Position numbers and translations under genes: made by a program. The notes under the pieces were generated by a model that saw nothing but the letters and a program-made list of their open reading frames with translations, was not told where the DNA came from and ran no database searches. Shown here one piece after another: positions 18,758-28,486 of a stretch of 64,000 bases of DNA. Origin of the DNA: Terrisporobacter glycolicus ATCC 14880 = DSM 1288. Its GTDB lineage: Bacteria > Bacillota > Clostridia > Peptostreptococcales > Peptostreptococcaceae. Location: positions 3,968,001 through 4,032,000 of the forward strand of contig NZ_CP117523.1 in NCBI RefSeq assembly GCF_036812735.1, in the 5' to 3' direction. Position 1 is the first letter of the stretch, and the number at the start of each line of letters is the position of its first letter.

Positions 18758-21151
18758 TTATATTTTGTTGTTAAAATTTATTTTAGCAATCTCTACTGCA
18801 GATTTTGCATCTTTAGAATAATAATCTGCATTTATCTTTTGTGCATATTCTTCAGTAACTACTGCACCACCTACGAATACTTTTGCATTAATTTGATTTT
18901 CTTTTAATTCTGATATTGTTTTTTTCATATTTTCTACAGTAGTAGTCATTAAAGCACTAAGTCCTATAAGTTCAATTTTTTCCTCTTTAGCTCTTTTTAC
19001 AACCTCTTCTATTGGAACATCTTTTCCTAGGTCAATAACTTCATAACCATAATTCTCAAGCATTATTTTAACTATATTTTTTCCTATATCATGAATATCT
19101 CCTTGAACAGTAGCAACTATTATTTTTCCTTTTGAAGATGTATTATTACTTTTGCTTAATCTCTCTTTTATAATATTTAAAGCAACCTTTACTGTTTCCG
19201 CTGATTGTATCATCTGTGGTAAAAACAGTTCTCCTTTATCATACTTAGATCCTACAACATCTAACGCTGGAATTAGCACTTGGTCTAAAACATAATGCTC
19301 ATCTTTGGAACTTAAAATTTTTAGAGTCAAATCCTTTGCTTCTTCTTTTAAACCTCTTTCTATAGCATCTTCTAAAGTTAAATTATCATGTTTTTTACTT
19401 TCTTTCTGTTTACTCTCTTTAGAAACATCTCTAAATTTTTCAATATATTGTAAACAACCTTTATCCATATTGCTTATTACTTTATAAGCATATACAGATT
19501 CCACCATTACTCTATCTTCTGTATTTATTATAGGTAAATCTAAACCTGACCCTAATGCTAAATTTAAATAAGTATTATTTAGTCCGTGCCTATTAGGTAT
19601 ACCAAAAGATATATTTGAAACACCTAATATTGTCTTGCAACCTAGCTTCTCTTTTACCATTTTTATTGCTTTAATTGTTTCCATGGCTTCATCTTGTTGA
19701 GCAGATACAGTAAGAGAAAGACAATCTATGAAAATATCTTTTCTTCTTATTCCATATTCCTCTGCTCTTTCAACTATTTTTTTAGCAACATTAAATCTAT
19801 CTTCAGCTGTACTCGGTATTCCATCTTCGTCTAAAGTTAATCCTACTACACATGCTCCATATTTTTTCACAAGAGGTAATATAGTTTCTAAAGACTTTTC
19901 TTTACCATTAACAGAGTTTACTATTGTTCTTCCATTGTAATATCTAAGGCCTGCCTCTAGAGCATCTATATTGGAGGAATCAATCTGTAAAGGAATATCT
20001 ACAACTTCTTGTATACCTTTTATTACTCTTTTCATGGCTTTTTCTTCATCTAATTCTGGTACTCCCACATTAACATTTAGAATTTCTGATCCTTCTTTAC
20101 TTTGTTCTAGAGCTAAATTTATTACATAGTCATTATTTCCATTAGTATATGCATCTATTAGAGGCTGTCTTCCTGTTGGATTTAATCTTTCTCCAACTAT
20201 AGTTGGCCCTTGTACATCTACATATTTTACAGCAGAGCATACAATTGTAGATTCTCTTCTTTTGGGTTCTTTTTTTTGTAACTTATCTATATTATCACAA
20301 ATTTCCTTAATAAATGTTTCATTAGTTCCACAGCACCCACCTATAATAGATACTCCTAAATCAACAAATTCTTTTGCTCCTTGGAAAAATTCTTTTGCAG
20401 TCATTTTATATACAGTTTGGCTATTTTCAATTACAGGTAAACCTGCATTAGCTTGAACAATTACTGGAACATTTGCTAACTCTGTAATTATTTTTACTAT
20501 TGGCAGAAGCTGTTTAGGTCCAAGAGAACAGTTAACACCAAGGGCATCTACTCCTAGTCCTTCTATGGTAGCAACCATAGCCTCAGGTAAGCATCCTGTG
20601 AAACTTCTTCCATTTTCATCAAATGTCATAGTACATATAACAGGTAAATTTGTATTCTCTTTCGCAGCAAGAACTGCTACTTTTGCCTCATAAAGATCCA
20701 TCATTGTTTCTATTATAATTAAATCTGCACCACTTTTTTCCCCTTGTACAACTTGTCTTTTAAATATTTCATAAGCTCTATCAAAAGATAAAGTTCCCAT
20801 AGGTTCTAACATTTCTCCTATTGGTCCAATATCTAGTGCCACAAATCTAGGCTTACTTTTGTCACTTTCATCTATTGCTTGTTTAGCTATTGTAATGGCA
20901 TTATTAATTATTTCTTCTACAGTATATCTTAGCTTAGTAACTTTTAATTCATTACATCCAAATGTATTTGTAGTCAATACATTACAACCAGCGTCTAAAT
21001 ACTTTTTATGTATTTTCAATAATTTATCAGGATTTTTCAATCCAAATATTTCTGGATTATCCCCAATAGGAAGGCCTTCTCTTTGAAGCATCGTACCCAT
21101 TGCACCATCAAATATTAGTAAGTTATTTTTTAAATATTCTTTAATTTCCAC
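18758..21151 (-). CDS. metH: Cobalamin-dependent methionine synthase, short form
   Basis: The enzyme transfers a methyl group from methyl-tetrahydrofolate via cobalamin to homocysteine. In the 797 aa product the homocysteine domain (about 5-295) has zinc ligands Cys208 and Cys273-Cys274, the pterin domain spans about 310-560, and the cobalamin module (590-795) has the DIHDIG motif with lower-ligand His687. The C-terminal AdoMet reactivation domain is absent and encoded by the preceding gene. The reading frame extends upstream to 21247, but AGGAGG is 9 nt before a GTG at 21151 and only 3 nt before an ATG at 21157; either is possible. It overlaps the activation gene. Confidence 0.92.
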   Translation of the reverse strand: MEIKEYLKNNLLIFDGAMGTMLQREGLPIGDNPEIFGLKNPDKLLKIHKKYLDAGCNVLTTNTFGCNELKVTKLRYTVEEIINNAITIAKQAIDESDKSKPRFVALDIGPIGEMLEPMGTLSFDRAYEIFKRQVVQGEKSGADLIIIETMMDLYEAKVAVLAAKENTNLPVICTMTFDENGRSFTGCLPEAMVATIEGLGVDALGVNCSLGPKQLLPIVKIITELANVPVIVQANAGLPVIENSQTVYKMTAKEFFQGAKEFVDLGVSIIGGCCGTNETFIKEICDNIDKLQKKEPKRRESTIVCSAVKYVDVQGPTIVGERLNPTGRQPLIDAYTNGNNDYVINLALEQSKEGSEILNVNVGVPELDEEKAMKRVIKGIQEVVDIPLQIDSSNIDALEAGLRYYNGRTIVNSVNGKEKSLETILPLVKKYGACVVGLTLDEDGIPSTAEDRFNVAKKIVERAEEYGIRRKDIFIDCLSLTVSAQQDEAMETIKAIKMVKEKLGCKTILGVSNISFGIPNRHGLNNTYLNLALGSGLDLPIINTEDRVMVESVYAYKVISNMDKGCLQYIEKFRDVSKESKQKESKKHDNLTLEDAIERGLKEEAKDLTLKILSSKDEHYVLDQVLIPALDVVGSKYDKGELFLPQMIQSAETVKVALNIIKERLSKSNNTSSKGKIIVATVQGDIHDIGKNIVKIMLENYGYEVIDLGKDVPIEEVVKRAKEEKIELIGLSALMTTTVENMKKTISELKENQINAKVFVGGAVVTEEYAQKINADYYSKDAKSAVEIAKINFNNKI

Positions 21152-21860
21152 AACCATCGGCCTCCTTTTTATAATCACAATTATATCTATTACTACAATT
21201 ATCACAAGATTTTTTAGTATTAGTAGTGCCTTTGCGAGAAACTCCAATTAAAGCTACTACAGATTTTCTTGGAATCATTATTCCACTATTTGTTACAGTT
21301 AGTCCTATTTCTTTTTGACTATTTAGTAAATTATTAATATCAACATTTTTTTCTATGGATAAATCTCCATATCCAGGACTATATCTATAAGTTATATATT
21401 TATCTTCTTTTAATAATTTTTTTGCTATATTATCTTGAACTATGTCACAAACTTCCTCTATAGCCGTTGTGGCGCAAGCATCTATGATTATACCTTTTGT
21501 TAAGTCTGTATAAGTTAATTTTCTAATCTCTCTTTCTATTTCTAATCCTAAAGTAGCACTCATTAATATACATTCATCACATTCTAGCAATAAATTATAT
21601 ATATCCTCACTTTGTAAAGTTAAATTAGCCCCTTCTAAATAAACTTCACTCTTTACCTCAGATAATTTTAATTTTTTTATTTTATATTTTCTAAATATAA
21701 ACCTTGGATTTATAATTTCCCTTGTTATATCTATACAATGTTTAATTTTATCTGATAAATTATCATCTATATCTTGATCTTTATATTGTAAATATCTTAA
21801 AACTTCTCTCTCATCTATTTCAATTAAGCTTTTAATATTATCTATCATATTATTTTCCAT
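21141..21860 (-). CDS. Stand-alone methionine synthase activation-domain protein
   Basis: The 239 aa protein matches the AdoMet-binding activation domain of MetH. It has SATLGLEIEREI, then ACATTAIEEVCD and the hallmark RYSPGYGDLSIE (159-170). It probably reactivates oxidised cob(II)alamin on the short MetH encoded next. The C-terminus adds a Cys cluster (Cys219, 222, 228, 237) that could bind a metal or an Fe-S centre; this is seen, its role is inference. The start at 21860 overlaps luxS by 11 bp; an ATG at 21848, right after the luxS stop, is an alternative. Confidence 0.88.
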   Translation of the reverse strand: MENNMIDNIKSLIEIDEREVLRYLQYKDQDIDDNLSDKIKHCIDITREIINPRFIFRKYKIKKLKLSEVKSEVYLEGANLTLQSEDIYNLLLECDECILMSATLGLEIEREIRKLTYTDLTKGIIIDACATTAIEEVCDIVQDNIAKKLLKEDKYITYRYSPGYGDLSIEKNVDINNLLNSQKEIGLTVTNSGIMIPRKSVVALIGVSRKGTTNTKKSCDNCSNRYNCDYKKEADGCGN

Positions 21861-22305
21861 AAATGCTCAAAGAGAACCCTTCTTCTAATGCTTTTTTTGC
21901 ATATTCTTGTGCTCCAAATAGAGATAAATCTCTATAATTTCCACATTCTACTGCAGATGCTGCTACCATCTCATTACAATCTATTACCTTTTGTAAAGCT
22001 CTTTCTAGTCCTGATTTAACTAACCTAGGCTCTACATCACCCCACATTATTAAGTAGAAACCTGTTCTACAACCCATTGGTGATAAATCTATTATATCTT
22101 CTAATTCTTCTCTTAAATATGTAGCTAATAAATGTTCTAAGCCATGTATAGCAGCTGTTCCAAAAGCTTCCATATTAGGTTGTAAAAATCTCAAATCAAA
22201 TTTACTAACCTTATCTCCCATTTTTCCATCTAAAACACAACATTTTCTTACATAAGGTGCTCTTACTTTATTATGATCTAACTTAAAACTTTCTACTTTT
22301 TCCAT
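21850..22305 (-). CDS. luxS: S-ribosylhomocysteine lyase
   Basis: LuxS cleaves S-ribosylhomocysteine to homocysteine and DPD, the precursor of autoinducer 2. The 151 aa protein has the metal motif HGLEH (His54, Glu57, His58), catalytic Cys79 in GCRTGFY, and metal ligand Cys121 in CGNYRDLSL. AAGGAGT precedes the ATG. It is first in a luxS - activation - metH operon that would carry homocysteine from LuxS directly to methionine. Confidence 0.97.
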   Translation of the reverse strand: MEKVESFKLDHNKVRAPYVRKCCVLDGKMGDKVSKFDLRFLQPNMEAFGTAAIHGLEHLLATYLREELEDIIDLSPMGCRTGFYLIMWGDVEPRLVKSGLERALQKVIDCNEMVAASAVECGNYRDLSLFGAQEYAKKALEEGFSLSIYGK

Positions 22306-22412
22306 ATTTTAAACTCCTTATATCAAATTGTTAATATATTATCCTAAAATAACATTAATATTATTATAGTATTCTTTTTTACTTTTTTCACAAATATTTC
22401 TAATTTTTAGAC

Positions 22413-22444
22413 AAAAAAACCTTTACCATTTTTTATGGTAAAGG
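22413..22444 (-). terminator. Intrinsic terminator after the epimerase-like gene
   Basis: The 10-bp arms CCTTTACCAT/ATGGTAAAGG are followed on the minus strand by seven T. Confidence 0.88.
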
Positions 22445-22461
22445 CTAGTAATTTCTTTATA

Positions 22462-23322
22462 TTATCCTATTTGTAATACTTTTTCTATTTTGTTTTTTAT
22501 ACTTATCTTTTCTTGGTAAGTTCGTTTATACCAACTATATAAAATTTCTACTCCATTATTTAATAATACATTTGGAATATATAGTCCATGTTGTATTATT
22601 TTATCTATATCTAAATAATTTCCTCCAAATATTTGTTTTATATCCGTATCAACAATATTTGAATCAGTATACTTAATATTAGCTTCTTTTCCTATAATTT
22701 CACTACATATTTTTATGCATTCTTCCAATGATATTACTTGGGGATTTGTAACATTATATATTTCTCTAACATGATTAGTTTTTAATAAACTAAATAATAC
22801 CTTTATAAAATCATCTATATAAATAAATTGCGCTTTTAAATTACTATTTTTAGGGATTACTATTTCAATTGATTTTTCTATTTTATGAAAAAAATATGAT
22901 TCTTTAGATACCTTACTTTTATCACCATATATATGAGATGGTCTAATTATAATATAAGGAATTGATGTGTTTTGAATAAAGTTTTCAATATTCAATACTT
23001 CCTCTTTAATATGATTTTCCTGAGATAATATTACTATATATTTTTTTAATGATTCATTATCTAAATTATCAATAAGTATTTCTGCATCTTCTTTATTTCT
23101 TATGCTTATATCATAAACATAGTCATACTTCTTATCTTTTAAGATGTTTTTTACTTCATCTAAGTTGTTTCTGTCACAAATTAAATGCTTGTTTATTCCA
23201 TTAAAGTTAATCTTTTTAATGTCTTTTGTAATTATGTCCACATTATATTTACTTTTAATTAAGTACTTGGCTAGTGATGAACTAATAAAATCACTACCTC
23301 CCATAATTAAAACCGAACACAT
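22462..23322 (-). CDS. NAD-dependent epimerase/dehydratase-like protein
   Basis: A 286 aa atypical short-chain dehydrogenase. The N-terminal dinucleotide motif is GGSDFISSSLAKYL, a degenerate form of GxxGFxG, and an IRPSHIYGDKS block (about 147-157) is typical of epimerase-family proteins. The classic active-site YxxxK is not obvious, so enzymatic activity is uncertain and it may be an NAD(P)-binding sensor of the atypical group. AGGAGG lies 11 nt before the ATG. It is a single gene between the luxS operon and the flavoprotein pair. Confidence 0.75.
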   Translation of the reverse strand: MCSVLIMGGSDFISSSLAKYLIKSKYNVDIITKDIKKINFNGINKHLICDRNNLDEVKNILKDKKYDYVYDISIRNKEDAEILIDNLDNESLKKYIVILSQENHIKEEVLNIENFIQNTSIPYIIIRPSHIYGDKSKVSKESYFFHKIEKSIEIVIPKNSNLKAQFIYIDDFIKVLFSLLKTNHVREIYNVTNPQVISLEECIKICSEIIGKEANIKYTDSNIVDTDIKQIFGGNYLDIDKIIQHGLYIPNVLLNNGVEILYSWYKRTYQEKISIKNKIEKVLQIG

Positions 23323-23471
23323 TTATAATACATCCTCCTTTTATACAATAATAGTCCCTTATATATAATAGCATAATTTTCTATATTTTATGACTTTGTT
23401 ATTTTTTTAATTTTATACTATTATTTTTATATTTTTTTATATAATTTAAGAGCTAAATAACCTTAGTGTAT

Positions 23472-23510
23472 AAAAAAGAGATGAAATGTAAAGTAATTAA
23501 ATTTCATCTC
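23472..23510 (-). terminator. Intrinsic terminator after the flavoprotein pair
   Basis: The arms GAGATGAAAT/ATTTCATCTC are followed on the minus strand by six T, just downstream of the gene ending at 23519. Confidence 0.85.
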
Positions 23511-23518
23511 ATATATTA

Positions 23519-24415
23519 TTAATTATTAATAATTTCTTCTATTAATAATACACTTTCTCTTTCTATTTCTTCTATATAATCATGAATATAAATTCCATTT
23601 CCACAAGCGTACACTTTTCTCTTTGAAGTCATATATTCATCATTTACTTCTGGTCCGGTGGTATCTGGATTTAATTTAATTCCACTTCTCATTGCAACTA
23701 ATCCATCAGATAGTTGTTGTTTAGCAAATAGTATTGAATCACATTCTATTTCAACTTCTTCTTCACCATTACTTATGATTACTTTTTCTACACGACCTTT
23801 TCCTTCTATGTTTGATATTTCATAGTTATAGTATATATTTTCTGTTAATCCATAAGTATTTATTTCTTCTTTATCAGAAATGATTCCAACTACCTCAACA
23901 TTACTTCTTTTTAGTTCTTTTTCAATCATATATAATGTATTCCAACCATCTATAAGAATTTTTCTACCTGGTATTATATTATCCATAGCAAAAATTTTCT
24001 TTGCCATTCCTACAGTATATATTCCTGCGCATCTGCTGCCTACCATGGCTATAGCTTTTCTAGATCCTTCTTTTGCTCCATTAGCTAATATAATTTTTTC
24101 GCCTTTTATTTTCTCAATGCCATTAGCTGGACTTGTACATAATACTTCATTATTTTCTTCAATTTTTAATACCATTGTATTTAATTTTGTCTCAATGTTA
24201 TATCTTTCATATTCTTCTATTAAATAAGTTCTATAAAATTTACCTGTTATCTTTAATTCATTACTTATATTATAATTTCCTAAGCACAAAGCACCTCCAA
24301 GGATATTGTCTTTTTCAATTACTAATATATTTTTTATGCCTGATTTTTTTGCTTCAATGGCACAAAGCATACCTGCTGCACCACCGCCTACAATTATTAA
24401 CTCATATGCTTCCAT
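23519..24415 (-). CDS. FAD/NAD(P)-dependent oxidoreductase, GlpB-like partner
   Basis: A 298 aa pyridine-nucleotide-disulphide-type flavoprotein. The FAD-binding motif GGGAAG is at residues 9-14, a central ILANGAKEGSRKA and a late VYACGNGIY motif match the family. In clostridia such proteins pair with a GlpA-like dehydrogenase, probably passing electrons between it and NAD(P)H. It starts 3 bp downstream of the GlpA-like stop with AGGAGG inside that gene, so the pair is translationally linked. It is shorter than many partners of about 420 aa. Confidence 0.82.
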   Translation of the reverse strand: MEAYELIIVGGGAAGMLCAIEAKKSGIKNILVIEKDNILGGALCLGNYNISNELKITGKFYRTYLIEEYERYNIETKLNTMVLKIEENNEVLCTSPANGIEKIKGEKIILANGAKEGSRKAIAMVGSRCAGIYTVGMAKKIFAMDNIIPGRKILIDGWNTLYMIEKELKRSNVEVVGIISDKEEINTYGLTENIYYNYEISNIEGKGRVEKVIISNGEEEVEIECDSILFAKQQLSDGLVAMRSGIKLNPDTTGPEVNDEYMTSKRKVYACGNGIYIHDYIEEIERESVLLIEEIINN

Positions 24416-24418
24416 GGA

Positions 24419-25846
24419 TTAATCCTCCTTAAATCCTACTACTGAAGAACTTTCAATATCTTTATTAACTTCACTTATGTCTATATCTAACTCCCTACTT
24501 AAGATGTCGCTTATCGGTATCATACAACCAATTCCTTGACATCCTCCCATCATAGCTCTTGTTCTTCTTTTTACTCCATCTAAAGTTCTTGCTCCTAAAG
24601 GTCTTTTTATAGAATCTATTATTTCACCTTCTGTAACAAATTCACATTTACATATCATTTTACCATAAGCAGGATTTTCAGCTATTAATTTATTTTTTTC
24701 TTCTATACTAAGTTCACTCATTCTTATCATTTTTGTTCTATGTGGTTTAAAGTTTGTTTTTTCTTCTAATTTGATACCATCTTTTATTAAATCTATTACA
24801 TAATTTGCTATGGCTGGAGCACAAGTTAGGCCAGGGGAATCTATACCTATTACATTGATAAAGTTTTTAACATCTCTTGCTTCTTCAATAATGAAATCTT
24901 TAGTTTTAACTTTGGGTCTTATTCCACTAAAAGTATTTAAAACTTTAGCAAAAGGTATTTTTTTCATGGTTTTTTTGCTTTTTTCTATTATTTCATCTAT
25001 TCCCTCTCTTGTAGTTTTGACATCCTCATCTTCGCTAGGAATAGCATTTGGTCCAATTAATAAATTTCCGTCCACTGTTGGAGTAACTAAAATTCCTTTA
25101 CTTAAGTCACTTGGTACTTGAAATAAAGTTTTTTTACAAAGCTCACCTGCTGTTTTATCAAGTAAACAATACTCTCCCTTTACCCCTTCTATCTCATATT
25201 TAGTTTCACTTACTAGATTATTTAAAAATGCACCAACTAAACCAGCTGCATTTATAATTATTTTCGCTTCTATAGATTCTTTATCATTTATAATAAGTGT
25301 ATAAGAATCTTCACATTTTTTTATATCAGTTACTTCATATCCTAGTAAAAAATCTACACCATTTTCACAAGCATTTTCAGCAAATGCTAATGTCATTTCA
25401 TAAGGACTTACTATACCAGAATTTTTCACATGTAAAGCTCCTACTACATCATCATTTATATTTTCTTCTAAATCTAAAACCTCACTTTTACCTAAGATTT
25501 CTAATTCATTTATTCCTAATTCTTCTCCATTGGATTTTAGTTTTTTTAATTTTTTAAATTCATCTTCGTTGAAAGCTAATACTAAGGATCCGTTTCTTTT
25601 GAAAGAAAAATCTAACTCTTCAGATAAAAATTCTATTATTTTATTTGCCTCTAAATTTAATTTCGCTTTTAATGTTCCTTTTTTTTCATTATATCCACCA
25701 TGAATAATCCCGCTATTAGCCTTAGATATTCCTTCTGATATATCTTGATTTTTATCTATTACTGCCACATCTAAATTATATTTAGATAATTCTCTGGCAA
25801 TAGAACAACCTATTACGCCAGCACCTATTATTACAATATCTTTCAA
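24419..25846 (-). CDS. GlpA-like FAD-dependent dehydrogenase with C-terminal [2Fe-2S] domain
   Basis: A 475 aa DAO-family flavoprotein resembling anaerobic glycerol-3-phosphate dehydrogenase GlpA and hydroxyglutarate oxidases. FAD motif [13 protein letters not shown] is at 8-20, the core ends at about residue 365 with [17 protein letters not shown], and a BFD-like domain follows with Cys399-x-Cys401 and Cys436-x4-Cys441, a likely 2Fe-2S site. The start is TTG at 25846, supported by AGGAGG 7 nt upstream; I see no ATG that fits. The substrate (glycerol 3-phosphate or another 2-hydroxy acid) is not decided by sequence. Confidence 0.85.
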   Translation of the reverse strand: MKDIVIIGAGVIGCSIARELSKYNLDVAVIDKNQDISEGISKANSGIIHGGYNEKKGTLKAKLNLEANKIIEFLSEELDFSFKRNGSLVLAFNEDEFKKLKKLKSNGEELGINELEILGKSEVLDLEENINDDVVGALHVKNSGIVSPYEMTLAFAENACENGVDFLLGYEVTDIKKCEDSYTLIINDKESIEAKIIINAAGLVGAFLNNLVSETKYEIEGVKGEYCLLDKTAGELCKKTLFQVPSDLSKGILVTPTVDGNLLIGPNAIPSEDEDVKTTREGIDEIIEKSKKTMKKIPFAKVLNTFSGIRPKVKTKDFIIEEARDVKNFINVIGIDSPGLTCAPAIANYVIDLIKDGIKLEEKTNFKPHRTKMIRMSELSIEEKNKLIAENPAYGKMICKCEFVTEGEIIDSIKRPLGARTLDGVKRRTRAMMGGCQGIGCMIPISDILSRELDIDISEVNKDIESSSVVGFKED

Positions 25847-25983
25847 AACTACTCCTCCTTAAATTATTGTCAAATTTAATATTTACTAAATACTTCAAAT
25901 TTATCAACATTTCATCAATATTATAATCCTCTTAAGATTTATTTTCCATATGTTTTATCATGAAAAATATTTATTATAATCAT

Positions 25984-26020
25984 AAAAAAAACGTATCAAT
26001 ATAATTGATACGTTTTTTTT
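25984..26020 (-). terminator. Intrinsic terminator after the YitT gene
   Basis: The arms AAAAAAAACGTATCAAT/ATTGATACGTTTTTTTT form a 17-bp stem with T tracts on both strands. It separates the YitT gene from the region upstream of the flavoprotein pair. Confidence 0.9.
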
Positions 26021-26021
26021 A

Positions 26022-26675
26022 TTAGGCAGCTAAGCTTTCTTCTTTTAATTTTAAATTATATTTTTGTTTCTTCTCTATGATTATAATTACTCTATCAACT
26101 ACTAATCCATTCATTATTACAGCTAATAAAGAATAAAATCCCTTATCTAGTCCAAACGTTAATGCTCCACATACAACAACGGCTAAATCTACTATTAATA
26201 AAGATATACCTAAGTTTATTGCGGAATACTTGTTAAGTATTTTTGCTAATATATCAGTACCTCCTGTAGAAGCATTTATAGCAAATGTTATACCTATTCC
26301 TGCTGCTATTATTAAAGTACCTAATATAACTGCAAATAGTAAATTATTTGTTAACGCATAAGAGTTTATTACTTTTTCCATAAAATCCATTACAAAAGAT
26401 AGTGCAAAACTCGCATAAATGGTTTTCATTCCAAAATCTCCACCGACTAATATAAAAGCTATTACAAATAGTATCAAATTCCCAAAAAATATAATTGTAC
26501 CTACAGACAATACAGGAACGTAGTTACTAATAACCAGTGCTAATCCACTTAGTCCACCACCTGCTATTTGGTTTGGTGCATAAAAATATTGTATTCCAAA
26601 TGCAACTAATATTACCCCTATTGTTACAATAATGTAGTCTCTTATAATTGATATAAAATTATTAGTTTTTTTCAT
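26022..26675 (-). CDS. YitT-family membrane protein, lacking DUF2179
   Basis: A 217 aa integral membrane protein with about five or six hydrophobic segments. The YitT signatures are FYAPNQIAGGGLSGLALVI near residue 30 and INASTGGTDILAKIL near 133. Most YitT proteins are about 280-290 aa and end in a cytosolic DUF2179 domain; here the protein stops shortly after the membrane core with a Lys-rich tail. The transported substrate of the family is unknown. GAAGGGAAA precedes the ATG. Confidence 0.85.
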   Translation of the reverse strand: MKKTNNFISIIRDYIIVTIGVILVAFGIQYFYAPNQIAGGGLSGLALVISNYVPVLSVGTIIFFGNLILFVIAFILVGGDFGMKTIYASFALSFVMDFMEKVINSYALTNNLLFAVILGTLIIAAGIGITFAINASTGGTDILAKILNKYSAINLGISLLIVDLAVVVCGALTFGLDKGFYSLLAVIMNGLVVDRVIIIIEKKQKYNLKLKEESLAA

Positions 26676-26824
26676 ACTTAATTTCCCTTCTCATATTAAA
26701 AAAATTATATATTTTGTAACTTAAGTATATATTATACTATATATTTTCAAAAAACATATTAGTTTTTAGTGGCAATAAACTGTTTTCTTAATCATTTTCA
26801 TGGTTAATTAATTTTTTTATCATG

Positions 26825-26833
26825 TGATATAAT
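26825..26833 (+). promoter_or_regulatory. Extended -10 promoter of the zinc-ribbon gene
   Basis: TGATATAAT is a perfect TGnTATAAT element 20 bp before the start codon; no good -35 box is present, as is common for extended -10 promoters. Confidence 0.6.
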
Positions 26834-26852
26834 TAATATAGGAGTTGATATT

Positions 26853-27221
26853 ATGTTTTTTATTTGTGGTATTTCCAATGGAGAGAAGAAACTAGATTAT
26901 GTTCAAACCATGGTTTGTCCTATGTGTGCAGCATTTGGAAGAATAGAAGTTTATATGACTTATATGTGCTTCAGTATTTTCTTTATTCCACTTTTTAAAT
27001 GGAATAAAAAATACTATATAAAAAGTACTTGTTGTAATAGTATTTATATTTTAAATGATGATTTAGGAGTAAAAATAAGTAGGGGAGAAAATATTGTAAT
27101 TTCAGAAAATGACTTACAATTAGCAAACTATAATCAGACTACTATAAATAGATGCTCCTACTGCGGGTACATAGGTGATGAAGATTTTCAATATTGCCCT
27201 AAATGTGGAGAAAAACTATAA
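26853..27221 (+). CDS. Small double zinc-ribbon protein
   Basis: A 122 aa protein with an N-terminal CPMC...CC pattern (residues about 22-62) and a C-terminal CSYC...CPKC ribbon (about 105-118). Between them is a hydrophobic stretch (YMCFSIFFIPLF) that may touch or cross the membrane. Such zinc-ribbon proteins are widespread and uncharacterised. GGAG lies 9 nt before the ATG, and an extended -10 promoter precedes it. Confidence 0.75.
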   Translation: MFFICGISNGEKKLDYVQTMVCPMCAAFGRIEVYMTYMCFSIFFIPLFKWNKKYYIKSTCCNSIYILNDDLGVKISRGENIVISENDLQLANYNQTTINRCSYCGYIGDEDFQYCPKCGEKL

Positions 27222-27235
27222 TATTATAATAAATA

Positions 27236-27265
27236 AAAAGAACTAGGTTTAAATCTAGTTCTTTT
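27236..27265. terminator. Bidirectional terminator
   Basis: Arms AAAAGAACTAG and CTAGTTCTTTT with an 8-nt loop lie between two convergent genes. Confidence 0.85.
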
Positions 27266-27270
27266 TTATT

Positions 27271-27612
27271 CTATGCTTTTTTCACAACGCTTGATTTTAG
27301 TTTCATCGCTCCGAAACCATCTATTTTACATTCTATATCATGTCCATCAGCCGCATCAGGAACTAAACGTATGCTTTTAACTTTTGTTCCTATTTTTATA
27401 GAAGATGAAGATCCTTTTACTTTAAGGTCTTTTATTACTGTTACAGCATCTCCATCATTTAATATATTTCCGTTTGCATCTTTTATTACATTTTCTTCTG
27501 TTGCTTCTTCTGTTTGTGACCATTCATGAGCACATTCTGGGCAAACATATAAAGTTCCATCTTCATAAGTATATTCTGAATTACATTTAGGGCAATTTGG
27601 ATAATTTTCCAT
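27271..27612 (-). CDS. YjdM/PhnA-like zinc-ribbon protein
   Basis: A 113 aa protein with an N-terminal zinc ribbon ([13 protein letters not shown] ... CPECAHEW) and the C-terminal PhnA domain ([20 protein letters not shown], then IKGT-like basic beta strands). The family was once called alkylphosphonate utilisation protein, but its function is not known and no phosphonate genes are nearby. An in-frame start at 27642 is possible; the ATG at 27612 with GAGAGGAA upstream gives the usual family length. Confidence 0.88.
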   Translation of the reverse strand: MENYPNCPKCNSEYTYEDGTLYVCPECAHEWSQTEEATEENVIKDANGNILNDGDAVTVIKDLKVKGSSSSIKIGTKVKSIRLVPDAADGHDIECKIDGFGAMKLKSSVVKKA

Positions 27613-27780
27613 AATATTATTTCCTCTCTTTCTTATGTCCAATTCTTAAAATAGAATTCTTCATTATATAACAGCTTTATAGCCTTTCATATTGTATCAT
27701 ATTTTTATGACTTAGCAATATACCTATATACAATTAGTTTATCTATTTAATAGTTTTTATATGATATTCTACATTAAATA

Positions 27781-27811
27781 AAAAAGAGAGGAATTATTTC
27801 GCTCTCTTTTT
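27781..27811 (-). terminator. Intrinsic terminator of the PTS/pentose operon
   Basis: The arms AAAAAGAGAG/CTCTCTTTTT lie directly downstream of the last operon gene, with T tracts on the minus strand. Confidence 0.85.
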
Positions 27812-27820
27812 ATCTTAACT

Positions 27821-28468
27821 TTATCTTCCAAATGCTTCTTCATAGTCTTTAACAAATTTTTCGATTCCGCTTGTAGTTAATGGATGATTAAACATTTGAT
27901 TATATAATTTATATGGTATTGTTGCTATATGAGCACCAGCTAAAGCACTTTCATGTACATGCATTGGATGTCTTATACTTGCTGATATTATTTCTGTTTG
28001 TATATTGTGTATTTGGAACATTTCACTTATTTGCGAGATTAAATCTATACCTACTGTTCCTATGTCATCTAATCTGCCTACAAATGGGCTTACATAAGTT
28101 GCACCAGCTCTTGCAGCCATTAAAGCTTGAACTGCTGAGAATATTAATGTTACGTTAGTTTTTATTCCCTTTTGAGATAATATTTTTACTGCTTTTAGTC
28201 CTTCTTTACACATTGGTAATTTTATTACTATATTTTTATGTATTTTAACCAATTCTTTAGCTTCTGTAACCATCTCATCACATTCTAGAGCAATTACTTC
28301 TGCACTTATTGGTCCATTAACTATTTCTGTTATTTCTTTCATTGCAGAAACTATATCTCTACCTTCTTTTGCAATTAATGAAGGATTTGTTGTAACTCCA
28401 CATATAACACCTAATTCTGCAATTTCTCTTATTTCTTCTATATTTGCTGTATCTATGAATAATTTCAT
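27821..28468 (-). CDS. Transaldolase / fructose-6-phosphate aldolase family enzyme
   Basis: A 215 aa class I aldolase of the short transaldolase (TalC/Fsa) subfamily. Visible are [30 protein letters not shown], the Schiff-base Lys83 in [10 protein letters not shown], and [15 protein letters not shown]. Members either transfer dihydroxyacetone between sugar phosphates or cleave fructose 6-phosphate; sequence alone does not decide, though pairing with transketolase favours transaldolase. It is last in the operon, 18 bp after the transketolase C-terminal subunit. Confidence 0.9.
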   Translation of the reverse strand: MKLFIDTANIEEIREIAELGVICGVTTNPSLIAKEGRDIVSAMKEITEIVNGPISAEVIALECDEMVTEAKELVKIHKNIVIKLPMCKEGLKAVKILSQKGIKTNVTLIFSAVQALMAARAGATYVSPFVGRLDDIGTVGIDLISQISEMFQIHNIQTEIISASIRHPMHVHESALAGAHIATIPYKLYNQMFNHPLTTSGIEKFVKDYEEAFGR

Positions 28469-28486
28469 TTGCTGTATCTCCTTAAA

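Noticed and set aside
22306-22461. SAM (S-box) or cobalamin riboswitch before luxS
   Set aside because: I see no conserved core of either class; only the terminator of the next gene.
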